A stretch of 64,000 nucleotides of DNA from Marinobacter sp. LA51 (GTDB lineage: Bacteria > Pseudomonadota > Gammaproteobacteria > Pseudomonadales > Oleiphilaceae): the NCBI RefSeq assembly GCF_030297175.1, contig NZ_AP028070.1, positions 2,046,001 to 2,110,000 of the forward strand, written 5' to 3'. A program made the position numbers and the translations under genes. The notes under the pieces are model-generated. The model did not search any database. It saw nothing but the letters and a program-made list of their open reading frames with translations, and was not told where the DNA came from. Each line of letters starts with the position of its first letter. The first letter of the stretch is position 1. Positions 28,498 to 38,018 of the stretch are shown here, piece by piece.

Positions 28498-31400
28498 ATG
28501 AACACCGCTGTAACGCAGTACCTTGACCGTCACGATCCTTTCCAGTTTGGCGATCTGGAAAGCACCATCACCACAACAGAGTCCCAGCGCGAGGTCTGGC
28601 TTGCGGCGCAATTCGGAGACGGTGCCAGCGCCTCCTTCAACGAATCCGTATTCATCCGCCTACAGGGCCATGTCAATTCGAGTGCATTGGACGACGCGCT
28701 AAAGTCACTCTGGCTCCGCCATCAGGCTGTGCGGGGTTGTTTCAGCGATGATGGGGAGGAAATGGTGATCTATCGAGACCGGCCGGCTCCCATCTTCCAC
28801 TATGATCTTTCGTCATTGCGCGAGGCCGACAAATGCGCGCAATTGGATGCGCTGGCACGCGATGCCGTCGTAGATCCGTTTGACCTGCTCAATGGCCCTC
28901 TGGCACGTATGAATGTCATTTCACTCACCGAAACGGACACGCGAATACTCCTGACATTACACCATTCAATCTGTGATGGCTGGTCCCTGTACATCCTTGC
29001 CAGCGAACTCGGAGCGCTTTACTCGGAAAAACTTGATCCGCCCTCACATGCTTCACTGGAACCGGCTCCACGATTCAGCGCTTACGCAAACTGGGAGCGG
29101 AGTGAAGAAACACGTTCTTTGCGGGAGCAGAGCATTGCCTACTGGTCCAAGCGTTTTGCCAATGGAGTGCCAGCGCTGGACCTGCCTTTCGACAGGCCCC
29201 GGCCGCTGAACAGAAGCTTTGAGGCCTACCGCCTGGATAAACCGTTGCCACTGGAATTGTTGGCAGGACTTAAAGCACTGGCTGCCAAAAACAGCAGCAC
29301 GATCACCACCACACTTATCGCGACCTTTGTTGCCTATCTGCACCGTATTTCTGGGTGCCAGGAGATTGTCCTGGGTATCCCGTTCGCGGGACAGATGGCA
29401 AAAGAAGAACATAGCCTGGTTGGACACTGCGTCAACATCATACCCTTATACATTCAGGTTTCCGGACAGGACACTTTCCAAAAGTTGCTCCAGAAAACCC
29501 AAGAAAACATGCTGGAGGCTTTTGAGCATCAGTATCTCACCTACGGGACCCTCCTCAAGACACTGGGGATTGCACGTGATCCTTCCAAGCCGCCTTTAGT
29601 CTCGGTCATTTTTAACGTGGATCAGGCCAACGAGTCTGATTTCGAGTTTTTCGGCCTTAGGTCGGAGTTTGCGTCCAATCCGCGAGCCTTTGAGAATTTC
29701 GATCTCAACCTCAACATTACCCTGTCCAATAGGTCTGCGGTTATGGAGTGCACTCACAACCGCCAGCTCTGGAATACAGATACGATCGATAGACGCATGG
29801 AGGAGCTGTTGATACTCATGCAGAGAGTTCTGGCGCAGCCGGAAACCGAACTGAAACAGCATAATCTACTCCGAACTCTAGATGAGGAAATCTACCGCAA
29901 TGAATGGACGTCAGCCCTTCGACACTATGATCTCCAGCATACGTCCTTACATGGGCTTGTCGAAGCAACTGCGGATCAGTTCCCCGACCGCACGGCTCTG
30001 GTATTCGAAGGCCAAGAACTGACTTTTCGCGAGCTCGATGAGCGCGCCAACCAACTCGCCCATTGGTTAATTGGCCAAGGCATCGAGGCAGAGTCCCTCG
30101 TTCCGATCCTCATGGACCGATCGTTCGAAATGCTCGTGGCGATCAACGGCATTCTTAAAGCCGGCGGCGCCTATCTTCCCCTTGACCCCGGACACCCCCA
30201 TGATCGACTGGCATTTATTCTGGAAGAGGTCAGCGCCCGGTTTGTTCTTACACAAGTTAAACTCAAAAGTCGGGTTCCTGATTCAGTTCTAGCCCTAGCC
30301 CTAGACGGCCCCGATATAGACCTGAGCCAATTCGACGCTGGTCGACCTGAGGTACCTTTCTATCCGTCTCAGCTCGCGTATGTCATCTATACCTCGGGTT
30401 CTACCGGAACTCCGAAAGGCGTCATGCTTGAGCATCAATCGATCTGTAATCACATGTTGTGGATGCAGGAGACGTTTCCGCTCAACGAAGCGGACGCCGT
30501 TATGCTAAAAACGCCCTATACCTTCGATGTATCCCTTTGCGAACTGTTTTTACCGCTGATGACCGGGAGCCGGCTAGTCATCGCCAGACCGGAAGGACAC
30601 AAAGACCCCGAATACCTGGCCAGTCTGATCAATCAGCACCAGATATCTCATATCCATTTCGTGCCTTCGTTGGCATATCTCTTCATAGAGGTCTGCCAAC
30701 AGGCTCAGTGCCCGAGCATTCGTCGTCTGGTATTGGCCGGCGAAGCCGTCAGTACAGAGCTTGAAGCCCGCTTGCACGAGGCCTTCCCAGATGCGGAATG
30801 TTGGAACCTGTATGGTCCGACTGAAGCTGCCGTTCATGCCAGTCTGTGGCAATGCGGTAAGGAAACGTTCGAGCACACGGTTCCCATGGGCAAAGCACCT
30901 CCCAATACCCGGCTATATGTGGTTAACGAGCAGATGCAACTACTGGCACCCGGTCTTGTCGGCGAACTATTGATTGCAGGTGTCCAGGTCGCCCGGGGGT
31001 ACCTGAATCGCCCTGACTTGACGGCAGAACGATTTATCGACGACCCGTTCACCAAAGAGCCAGCCAAGGCCTATAGGACCGGTGATCTAGTCAAGATGCG
31101 GGCTGATGGAGTGTTGGAGTACATCGGCCGTAACGACTTTCAGGTCAAGCTCAGGGGGCTGCGCATTGAGCTCGGGGAGATTGAATCCGTCATTCTGCGG
31201 TATTCCGGCATTACCCAGTGCGCAGTACTTGCCCGTGAGGATCGGAAAAACGACCAACGCCTGGTTGCCTACGTCGTCGCGAAATCGGAACTGGCCGATT
31301 GGCTGTCAGACCTTAAACTCCACATCAGCCAACACCTGCCTGACTACATGCTTCCCCAGCATTTTATCCAGCTACCCGCTCTGCCACTGACATCCAGCGG

Positions 31401-34400
31401 GAAAGTCGACCGCAAGGCCTTGCCCGCCCCTGACCTAACGCTTTTGCCCAAGGCAGACTATGTACCGCCTGAGACTCGAACAGAGACTGACCTTGCCGAG
31501 TTATGGGGCAGAGTGCTCGGAGCTGAAAGGCTGAGCGCTGACGCAAACTTCTTTGATCTGGGCGGCCATTCCCTATTAGGCACACAGATGCTTGCTCAGA
31601 TTAAGAGCCGATACGGCATCGCCCTTGGATTGGGCAAGTTGTTTGAGGCACCCACGGTGCAATCCATGGCCCGACTCATTGACCAGGAACGGCAGAAAGG
31701 TTCAAAAAATCAGGTCATTCAGAAGCGGGCCGAAGGCGTACACGTCTATGCCATTCCCCAGCAACAAGTCTGGTACCTATACGAAAAGATCGTCCCAGAT
31801 TCCTACGCGTTCAACCTGCCTGCTGTTTTCCGCTTCCAGGGCGACCTGAACGTGACGGCTCTTGAGCGGGCCTTCAATACCATCCTCCAGCGTCATGAAA
31901 TACTAAGGGCCAACTTCGCCAATCCCGAGGGAGAGGTAGAGATTGTCATTGATGAGTCCAGATCAATCGATTTAAAACCTGTGCCACCATCGGCCTTTGG
32001 AGCAGAAGACTCAAACTCTCTGGAAGTTGCACTCAGAGCCGAAGCGGCCAAAAGTTTTGATGTGGCATCGGGCTCACTGTTTAAAGTCTGGTTGATAAAT
32101 GTGGAGCATCAGGAACATGTCCTTTTCCTGATGATTCATCATCTGGTCTTTGATGGATGGTCATTCGACTTGCTGCTGAAAGAAATGTGCGCGCTCTACA
32201 ACGCGTACTCTCAAGACTTGGGAAATCCCTTGCCGAATTTACCTGTCCAATTCCGGGATTTTGCTGTTTGGCAAAGGGACTGGCTCCGGAGCGACGCCAT
32301 GAACGAACACCTCCGCTACTGGAGCAAGCAACTGTCAGGGGAACTTCCAGTTTTAAATCTGCCCGCCGACTACGAACGACCTCATACTCAACCCCATCGC
32401 TCGGAGGGGGTCAAATTCGATATAGGTGAGGCGTCGATTGACGCGCTGGAATCCCTGGCGATCCGGCATCAAACCACCTTTTTCATGGTCTTGCTGGCCT
32501 TGTATGTATTAATGCTGCACCGCTTCAGTCGTCAGTCGGACCTTATTATCAATGTGCCGGTTTACGCTCGGAACCAGGACGAACTCAGTGACCTAATGGG
32601 GCCAATGATCAATGTGCTGGTATGCAGGTTCAGGCTCACCAATCGTCAAGATTTCGGCGATCTGGTGCAGCACGTCAAAGAGACTATTCTGAACGCCATC
32701 GATCATCAGGACGCACCTTTCGATCTACTCGTGCGCACCATCAACCCGCCTCGTGATCCGTCCCGCAATCCCATTGCCCAGACTCTGTTCAACTACCAGG
32801 ATGTTCGCAATCGAAGGGACCAGATGACTGGTATTGAGCGCTCCCAGATCAATCTGGATCGCGTGGGAGTCGAGACAGACCTGGACGTCTGGTTCAAGCG
32901 ACACGCCCGCGGCATGCAAGCTGGTTTCGAATACCCGATCCAACTATTCAAACGCTCAACTGTAGAAGGATTCGTGGCAAGCTTTCAGGAAAGTGTTCTG
33001 GCGCTGACTGAGCAAAAGGAGGAACTCAACCTTGATCAGTTGATCAGTGCAGGCAAGGCCGAACGAGATCGTATTGCAGAGTGGAACAGAACTGATGCCG
33101 CCCGGTCATTCGGCCAAGGTTTCCTCACTGACTTTCTCTGTCACGTTTCCAACAAGCCCGACAAACCGGCCTGCCAAGACTCGTTCCGATGCTACAGCTA
33201 CGCACAACTGGATCAGCGTTCCAATCAATTGGCGAGGCTCTTCACTTCAAAGGGCGTCAAGAGCGGAGACGTTGTCGCGCTTCTACTCACACGAAACGTT
33301 GATCTACCGGCCGCTGTCATTGCTCTCTGGAAGTTGGGTGCCGCTTATGTGCCCCTGGACCCGGTCTACCCTCAGGACCGGATTAAGTCCATTCTCGAGG
33401 TCGCGCAGGCCCACTTTCTCGTTACGTATTCGGAGTATCAGGCGGCTCAAGACGCTCATGACGGTTCAACCCTTCTTCTCGACCAAGAGGAAGACGCCAT
33501 AGCAAGCCAAAGTGCAGATCCAGTGCCCGTGTCCCTGACCCCGGCACAACTGGCGTACATCATTTTCACCTCCGGCTCCACAGGGGTTCCAAAAGGTGTT
33601 GAAATCAGTCATGGCGCCCTGCACAACTTCCTGGCAGCGGTTGCCGAAGAACCCGGACTCAATGAGCAGGATCGATTGCTAGCCCTTACCACGCTCGCGT
33701 TCGATATTTCATTACTGGAACTGTTCCTACCGCTCAGCGCTGGTGCAACGGTTTTCGTCGCCTCGGCTACCCAAGGTAGCGATCCGCATCAACTCAACGT
33801 CCTATTGGAGCAACAGGAAATCACCGTGCTCCAGGCGACGCCAGCAACCTGGCGCTTATTGTTGAACTCCGGGCTCCAGATATCGAGACCACTTAAAGGT
33901 TTAATTGGAGGAGAGAAATTACCGCCAGATCTGGCCGATAGCCTGGTCAAGGCTGGCGTAGAATTATGGAACATGTACGGCCCTACCGAAGCCACCGTGT
34001 GGACCAGCTGCCACCGTGTGATGCCGAGCAAAGAAGGAAACTTGCCGGCCATTCTGATCGGTAGGCCATTGGCCAACACACAATTACACGTACTGGATGA
34101 CCAGGGTAACCCCCTACCCCTCGGAGTCTACGGCGAGCTGTGGATTGGCGGAATGGGGCTTGCGAACGGCTATCGCAGGAACCCAGAACAGACTGCCGAA
34201 CGCTTCGTACACTTTTCCAACGGCGAGCGACTCTATCGCACAGGTGACCTCGCTCGTTGGACGCTCGATGGCCAGATTGAATTTGGAGACCGCCTGGACA
34301 ATCAGGTCAAGGTGCGTGGCTATCGGATTGAGCTGGAAGAAATAGAGATCAATCTTCGCAGCCATCCGTATGTCACGGACGCTGCGGTTGTTGTTCAAAG

Positions 34401-34944
34401 TTTTGGCCCTGATGATCAGCGCCTAATCGCCCACGTTACTTTCGATGCCGAGGAGCTTCCTACTGGTAGTGAACTTCGTAAGCACCTGAGACGGTTCTTG
34501 CCTGATTACATGCTACCCCAGCAGTTTTCATCCCATGAGCGATTGCCATTACTACCCTCCGGCAAGGTTAATCGGAAACTGCTAGCGGAGCTGTCCATCA
34601 GCCAACCGAGAAGTCGCCTATCACCACGCGCGCCCAACGAAACGGAGATTCGGTTAATGAATATCTGGAAGGAGTTGCTCAAGCGTGAGGAGATCGCTCT
34701 GACCGACCAGTTCCTCGATGTGGGCGGCCATTCGCTTCTCGCATTGAAAGTGATCGTTGATATTGAAAAGGTCTTCGGGGCCAGGCTATTGCCCCAGGAC
34801 CTGTGGGTGAACACTCTGGAACAGCTGGCTAATCTCATAGATCAAAAGCAGGCTCCGGGTGATTCAGGAATTCAAGTAGAGCAAACGAAAAAAACAGGAA
34901 AATCAGGGCGCACAATGCTCAGGCGACTATTCGGAGCATCGTGA
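28498..34944 (+). CDS. two-module NRPS (C-A-T-C-A-T), no thioesterase
   Basis: 2148 residues, starting six bases after the hybrid gene. C1: active site HHSICDG from His155. A1: YVIYTSGSTGTPKG near 628, FDVSLCE near 676, NLYGPTEAAVH; hand-read pocket D-V-C-H-V-A-L-V-H-K, related to serine pockets but with several changes, so the substrate is uncertain. T1: FFDLGGHSLLG (Ser about 1024). C2: HHLVFDGWS near 1213. A2: YIIFTSGSTGVPKG near 1687, FDISLLE near 1735, NMYGPTEATVW; pocket D-I-L-Q-L-G-M-V-W-K, a strong glycine-type code. T2: FLDVGGHSLLALK (Ser about 2078). It ends about 70 residues later with a basic tail, without thioesterase, reductase or terminal C domain. No epimerisation or methylation domain is visible. 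Release must use another protein, hydrolysis, or transfer to an acceptor. Confidence 0.94.
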   Translation: MNTAVTQYLDRHDPFQFGDLESTITTTESQREVWLAAQFGDGASASFNESVFIRLQGHVNSSALDDALKSLWLRHQAVRGCFSDDGEEMVIYRDRPAPIFHYDLSSLREADKCAQLDALARDAVVDPFDLLNGPLARMNVISLTETDTRILLTLHHSICDGWSLYILASELGALYSEKLDPPSHASLEPAPRFSAYANWERSEETRSLREQSIAYWSKRFANGVPALDLPFDRPRPLNRSFEAYRLDKPLPLELLAGLKALAAKNSSTITTTLIATFVAYLHRISGCQEIVLGIPFAGQMAKEEHSLVGHCVNIIPLYIQVSGQDTFQKLLQKTQENMLEAFEHQYLTYGTLLKTLGIARDPSKPPLVSVIFNVDQANESDFEFFGLRSEFASNPRAFENFDLNLNITLSNRSAVMECTHNRQLWNTDTIDRRMEELLILMQRVLAQPETELKQHNLLRTLDEEIYRNEWTSALRHYDLQHTSLHGLVEATADQFPDRTALVFEGQELTFRELDERANQLAHWLIGQGIEAESLVPILMDRSFEMLVAINGILKAGGAYLPLDPGHPHDRLAFILEEVSARFVLTQVKLKSRVPDSVLALALDGPDIDLSQFDAGRPEVPFYPSQLAYVIYTSGSTGTPKGVMLEHQSICNHMLWMQETFPLNEADAVMLKTPYTFDVSLCELFLPLMTGSRLVIARPEGHKDPEYLASLINQHQISHIHFVPSLAYLFIEVCQQAQCPSIRRLVLAGEAVSTELEARLHEAFPDAECWNLYGPTEAAVHASLWQCGKETFEHTVPMGKAPPNTRLYVVNEQMQLLAPGLVGELLIAGVQVARGYLNRPDLTAERFIDDPFTKEPAKAYRTGDLVKMRADGVLEYIGRNDFQVKLRGLRIELGEIESVILRYSGITQCAVLAREDRKNDQRLVAYVVAKSELADWLSDLKLHISQHLPDYMLPQHFIQLPALPLTSSGKVDRKALPAPDLTLLPKADYVPPETRTETDLAELWGRVLGAERLSADANFFDLGGHSLLGTQMLAQIKSRYGIALGLGKLFEAPTVQSMARLIDQERQKGSKNQVIQKRAEGVHVYAIPQQQVWYLYEKIVPDSYAFNLPAVFRFQGDLNVTALERAFNTILQRHEILRANFANPEGEVEIVIDESRSIDLKPVPPSAFGAEDSNSLEVALRAEAAKSFDVASGSLFKVWLINVEHQEHVLFLMIHHLVFDGWSFDLLLKEMCALYNAYSQDLGNPLPNLPVQFRDFAVWQRDWLRSDAMNEHLRYWSKQLSGELPVLNLPADYERPHTQPHRSEGVKFDIGEASIDALESLAIRHQTTFFMVLLALYVLMLHRFSRQSDLIINVPVYARNQDELSDLMGPMINVLVCRFRLTNRQDFGDLVQHVKETILNAIDHQDAPFDLLVRTINPPRDPSRNPIAQTLFNYQDVRNRRDQMTGIERSQINLDRVGVETDLDVWFKRHARGMQAGFEYPIQLFKRSTVEGFVASFQESVLALTEQKEELNLDQLISAGKAERDRIAEWNRTDAARSFGQGFLTDFLCHVSNKPDKPACQDSFRCYSYAQLDQRSNQLARLFTSKGVKSGDVVALLLTRNVDLPAAVIALWKLGAAYVPLDPVYPQDRIKSILEVAQAHFLVTYSEYQAAQDAHDGSTLLLDQEEDAIASQSADPVPVSLTPAQLAYIIFTSGSTGVPKGVEISHGALHNFLAAVAEEPGLNEQDRLLALTTLAFDISLLELFLPLSAGATVFVASATQGSDPHQLNVLLEQQEITVLQATPATWRLLLNSGLQISRPLKGLIGGEKLPPDLADSLVKAGVELWNMYGPTEATVWTSCHRVMPSKEGNLPAILIGRPLANTQLHVLDDQGNPLPLGVYGELWIGGMGLANGYRRNPEQTAERFVHFSNGERLYRTGDLARWTLDGQIEFGDRLDNQVKVRGYRIELEEIEINLRSHPYVTDAAVVVQSFGPDDQRLIAHVTFDAEELPTGSELRKHLRRFLPDYMLPQQFSSHERLPLLPSGKVNRKLLAELSISQPRSRLSPRAPNETEIRLMNIWKELLKREEIALTDQFLDVGGHSLLALKVIVDIEKVFGARLLPQDLWVNTLEQLANLIDQKQAPGDSGIQVEQTKKTGKSGRTMLRRLFGAS

Positions 34945-34998
34945 CAGGTCCTTCCAACCAACTGAAAAACCGAGTAGTCGTACCGTCGGGAGACAATA

Positions 34999-35787
34999 TT
35001 GGAAGCGTTTTACTTTGGTCCATCCGAGAGTTATCTCTTTGGGGTTTTCCACCCCAGAGAGGGAGTCAACCGCAATGAAGCAGTTCTGTTATGCAATCCA
35101 TTTGGCCAAGAATACCTGAGGGCGCACAAATCTATTCGACGACTGGCTATCAACCTCGCCAAACTCGGGTATCCCGTACTCCGCTTCGACTATCGGGGTA
35201 CCGGCGACTCCGCTGGAGACCTGAGCGGGGTATCGGCCGAGCATTGGGTTGAGGACATCGGCCACGCAATTCAGGAGCTAATGGATATGGCCGCGGTGAC
35301 CAGAGTCGCTCTAATCGGACTACGACTGGGTGCGCTTCTCGCGGCAAAAGCTAGCCAGAAAGATGACCGAATTTCCCGACTTGTCATGTGGGACCCCATC
35401 ATCAGTGGTGCCGGCTACGTCGACGGCATCAGATCCGTCATCACTGGCGCCGAATCCTCAGGTAGCCGGTCACGGCTGCAAACTCCGGATGGAACGCTAC
35501 ATTTCAATGGTTTTTGTCTACCACCGCTGTTCCAGGAAACGATTTCTAGCTGGGGTCTTGATGATATTGCCCCCACTAAGTCCGTTCCTATCGCTCAGAT
35601 CGTTTCCCATGAATCTGACACCTTCGCGCATCTGCGCACCTCCCTGTCCGATTCTCCAGGTTTCTACTATGAGCTTGCGCCGGCTCCACATGATTGGAAC
35701 TACGTAGACCACGTTGGAGGCATTCTTTGGCCCAAACCAGTTGTGGACGCCATTGAACGCTATTTCGCTCAAGCACCTAATTTGTAG
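34999..35787 (+). CDS. alpha/beta hydrolase-fold protein, XrtA-associated (hydrolase 2 type)
   Basis: 262 residues from a TTG at 34999, with GGGAG six bases upstream. The fold is evident: NPFGQEYLRAHKSIRRLA (oxyanion region), VLRFDYRGTGDSAGD, then the nucleophile elbow. The elbow reads IGLRLGA, so the usual Ser of GxSxG is Arg. A late His is at APAPHDWNYVD. It resembles the exosortase A system-associated hydrolase 2 family (TIGR03101). Without a standard nucleophile it may not hydrolyse esters, and may transfer or bind instead. It follows the NRPS by 54 bases and precedes the second hydrolase by 11. Confidence 0.82.
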   Translation: MEAFYFGPSESYLFGVFHPREGVNRNEAVLLCNPFGQEYLRAHKSIRRLAINLAKLGYPVLRFDYRGTGDSAGDLSGVSAEHWVEDIGHAIQELMDMAAVTRVALIGLRLGALLAAKASQKDDRISRLVMWDPIISGAGYVDGIRSVITGAESSGSRSRLQTPDGTLHFNGFCLPPLFQETISSWGLDDIAPTKSVPIAQIVSHESDTFAHLRTSLSDSPGFYYELAPAPHDWNYVDHVGGILWPKPVVDAIERYFAQAPNL

Positions 35788-35798
35788 AAGGGCCGAAC

Positions 35799-36692
35799 AT
35801 GCGAGAACGGGTTGTAACAGTTGGGGATCAGTTACCGCTGGTCGGCGTTCTATGTGAACCGAATTCCGATCAGATGTCCGATTCCAAAACTGCGGTCATC
35901 CTTCTGAACTCCGGTGTCATTCATAGGGTTGGTTCCTGCCGCCTGTCCGTGATTGTGGCCCGCGCACTCGCCGAACGAGCAGGTATGACCAGCTTCCGAT
36001 TCGATTTCTCGGGCATTGGCGACAGCGAAGCCCGTCGCGGAACGTTGACAGCCAACCAGTCGGCAGTCGACGAAGTCCAGGAAGTGATGGATTACCTGGA
36101 AAACTGGCGTCAGTTCGACCGCTTCATATTATATGGACTTTGCTCCGGCGCATTCGCTGCATACCGTACGGCGCTAGCCGATCGACGAGTAATTGGTACT
36201 GTCCAGCTCGATGGCTATTGTTACACCACGTGGAAAAGCCAGATGATGCATTATTCCCCACGCTTGCTGTCGCTTACTCGATGGGGTGGCTTTTTCCTAC
36301 GCAAACTCGGATTGCGTAAGGTAAAGAAAGGCGCCGAAGTTTCAGGAATCGATGATCAGTTTTTTGAGGTACCCGATTTTGCGAATTACCCGCCTAAAGA
36401 AGAGGTGGTTAAAGGCCTGCAGATGCTTAATGACCGACGATTAAACATGCTCTATGTGTTCCTGGGCAATGAACACTACAAATACCGAAAGCAGTTTCAG
36501 GAATGCTTCAACTCAGTTGCCTTTGGAAACAATCTACACGTCATCCACCGGCCACAAGCAAGCCATATACTTTCCGAACCTGTTGATAGAGAAGTCATTT
36601 CCCAGGAAATAGCCACGTGGGTTTATCAAACGGCATTATCAACCAATGCGGCACTGCCACGGACAAATAGGAGACACAACCATGTCCCCTAA
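35799..36692 (+). CDS. alpha/beta hydrolase, XrtA-associated (hydrolase 1 type), Cys nucleophile
   Basis: 297 residues; GAAGGG lies six bases before the ATG. SGVIHRVGSCRLSVIVARAL and FRFDFSGIGDSEARRG form the first half. The nucleophile elbow is LYGLCSGAFAA, a GxCxG motif with Cys in place of Ser, as in dienelactone hydrolase-type enzymes. The catalytic His is probably in PQASHILSEP. It resembles exosortase A-associated hydrolase 1 (TIGR03100). In XrtA loci these two hydrolases usually sit with an acyl-CoA ligase, a small acyl carrier and a PLP-dependent decarboxylase; here they sit after the NRPS, which lacks a thioesterase. Offloading or editing is a reasonable guess. It overlaps the acyltransferase gene by 11 bases. 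Confidence 0.85.
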   Translation: MRERVVTVGDQLPLVGVLCEPNSDQMSDSKTAVILLNSGVIHRVGSCRLSVIVARALAERAGMTSFRFDFSGIGDSEARRGTLTANQSAVDEVQEVMDYLENWRQFDRFILYGLCSGAFAAYRTALADRRVIGTVQLDGYCYTTWKSQMMHYSPRLLSLTRWGGFFLRKLGLRKVKKGAEVSGIDDQFFEVPDFANYPPKEEVVKGLQMLNDRRLNMLYVFLGNEHYKYRKQFQECFNSVAFGNNLHVIHRPQASHILSEPVDREVISQEIATWVYQTALSTNAALPRTNRRHNHVP

Positions 36693-37809
36693 CTCCACTC
36701 CGGTATTACAAGCCCTTACATCACTGAGAGGCATAGCCGCGATTCTTGTGATGTGCCATCACTTCATGTTTGTTCTGATGCCCGATATTGGATACTTAGT
36801 TCCTTCAAAACTTTTTTATAAGTCCTACCTTTGGGTGGATCTATTTTTCATTTTAAGCGGTTTTGTTCTAGCTTACGTCTACCAGACTACTTTTAGCTCA
36901 GGTTTCACGAGACGTGATTACCGGGTGTTCATGCAGACACGTTTCGCCAGAATCTACCCTTTGCATTTTTTTGTGCTGACGCTATTCGTTGGGTTCGAAG
37001 GAATTCAATTACTTCTTGCAGAGCTGGAATTAGAGTCAATGAGCAACCTGGCAGTTCCTTTTACCGGCGACGAAAGCTCCGAGACCATAATTACCAACCT
37101 GCTGTTGCTTCAAACCCTTCACTGGACCGCATACTGGAACCAACCAGCCTGGTCTATCAGCGCAGAATGGATTATCTATTTCACTCTCCCCTTTGCCATG
37201 AGGTGGCTACTTCCCTTTGCTCACACAAGACCTCTGACACTCGCTGCCTTCGCTTTACTACCACTCGTGGCCATCGAATGGCACTTTGGTGACCTCGGTC
37301 TCCACTATGCAGGGTGGCCCATGCTCATTCGATGCTTCTGCGAAGCTTGCCTTGGCTTACTGGCATTTCGGTGCTACCAGTTAGGGCTTTTTCAAAAGAT
37401 CACCACAGCTAACCTGATAACTCCAGTTTTGATCTTAAACCTCGTCTTCCTAACCCTCCCGGGACCCGGGGTAATCTCTGTAGTTGGTTTCACCTGGCTG
37501 GTACTATGCGCCGCTCATCTCTCAGACCGCCAGAATCATTTCCTGAATCATCGGGCGCTAACTTATCTCGGCACAATTTCCTACTCGATTTACCTGATCC
37601 ACTGGCTGGTGATGGATGTTGTGAGGGATTGCGTAGCATTTTTCACCGGAGCAACAGTTTCGGAGACTTTTCAGTTGCCCGAGCAACTGGCGATCATGTC
37701 CATTTTGATCGTGATCGTTATTGGAATCTCGCACTTCACCTATCATCGTGTGGAAGCTCCTATGCGACATCGCCTGAAACCGTCTTGCCCCACTCAGGAT
37801 CGAACCTAG
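36682..37809 (+). CDS. acyltransferase family 3 (OafA/YrhL-like) membrane protein
   Basis: 375 residues from the ATG at 36682 (AGGAG eight bases upstream), inside the end of the hydrolase gene. The family signature is at the N-terminus: LTSLRGIAAILVMCHHF, with the conserved Arg and His. About ten membrane segments follow, with WSISAEWIIYF and YSIYLIHWLVMDV. Such proteins O-acetylate or acylate sugars of surface polysaccharides or lipids. Because it is translationally coupled to the assembly-line operon, it may act on that product as well as on the EPS. Confidence 0.88.
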   Translation: MSPNSTPVLQALTSLRGIAAILVMCHHFMFVLMPDIGYLVPSKLFYKSYLWVDLFFILSGFVLAYVYQTTFSSGFTRRDYRVFMQTRFARIYPLHFFVLTLFVGFEGIQLLLAELELESMSNLAVPFTGDESSETIITNLLLLQTLHWTAYWNQPAWSISAEWIIYFTLPFAMRWLLPFAHTRPLTLAAFALLPLVAIEWHFGDLGLHYAGWPMLIRCFCEACLGLLAFRCYQLGLFQKITTANLITPVLILNLVFLTLPGPGVISVVGFTWLVLCAAHLSDRQNHFLNHRALTYLGTISYSIYLIHWLVMDVVRDCVAFFTGATVSETFQLPEQLAIMSILIVIVIGISHFTYHRVEAPMRHRLKPSCPTQDRT

Positions 37810-38018
37810 GATCCCTACACTATTCTTCTGTCAGGACAATGATTGGCGTACCCCCTTCTCTGCTTTAGGTTCTGACACCAGAGGAAATTCTATTTGCTTA
37901 TCAAAACATCGTTTATAAAAGTATAAAAACTAATCAGCGATATTTATTTATTACCTCCGTGTGCCATGCTTCATTGAGCTACCTAGAGTTTTCCAATCAG
38001 CTTCCTGAGGGTGACCCC

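Noticed and set aside
34800..34944. Possible thioesterase at the NRPS C-terminus
   Set aside because: Only a short charged tail follows the last carrier domain; there is no GxSxG motif and not enough length.
37790..37830. tRNA T-arm-like string (GGATCGAACC) near the acyltransferase end
   Set aside because: It overlaps coding sequence, the T-stem does not pair well, and no anticodon or acceptor arms can be folded around it.
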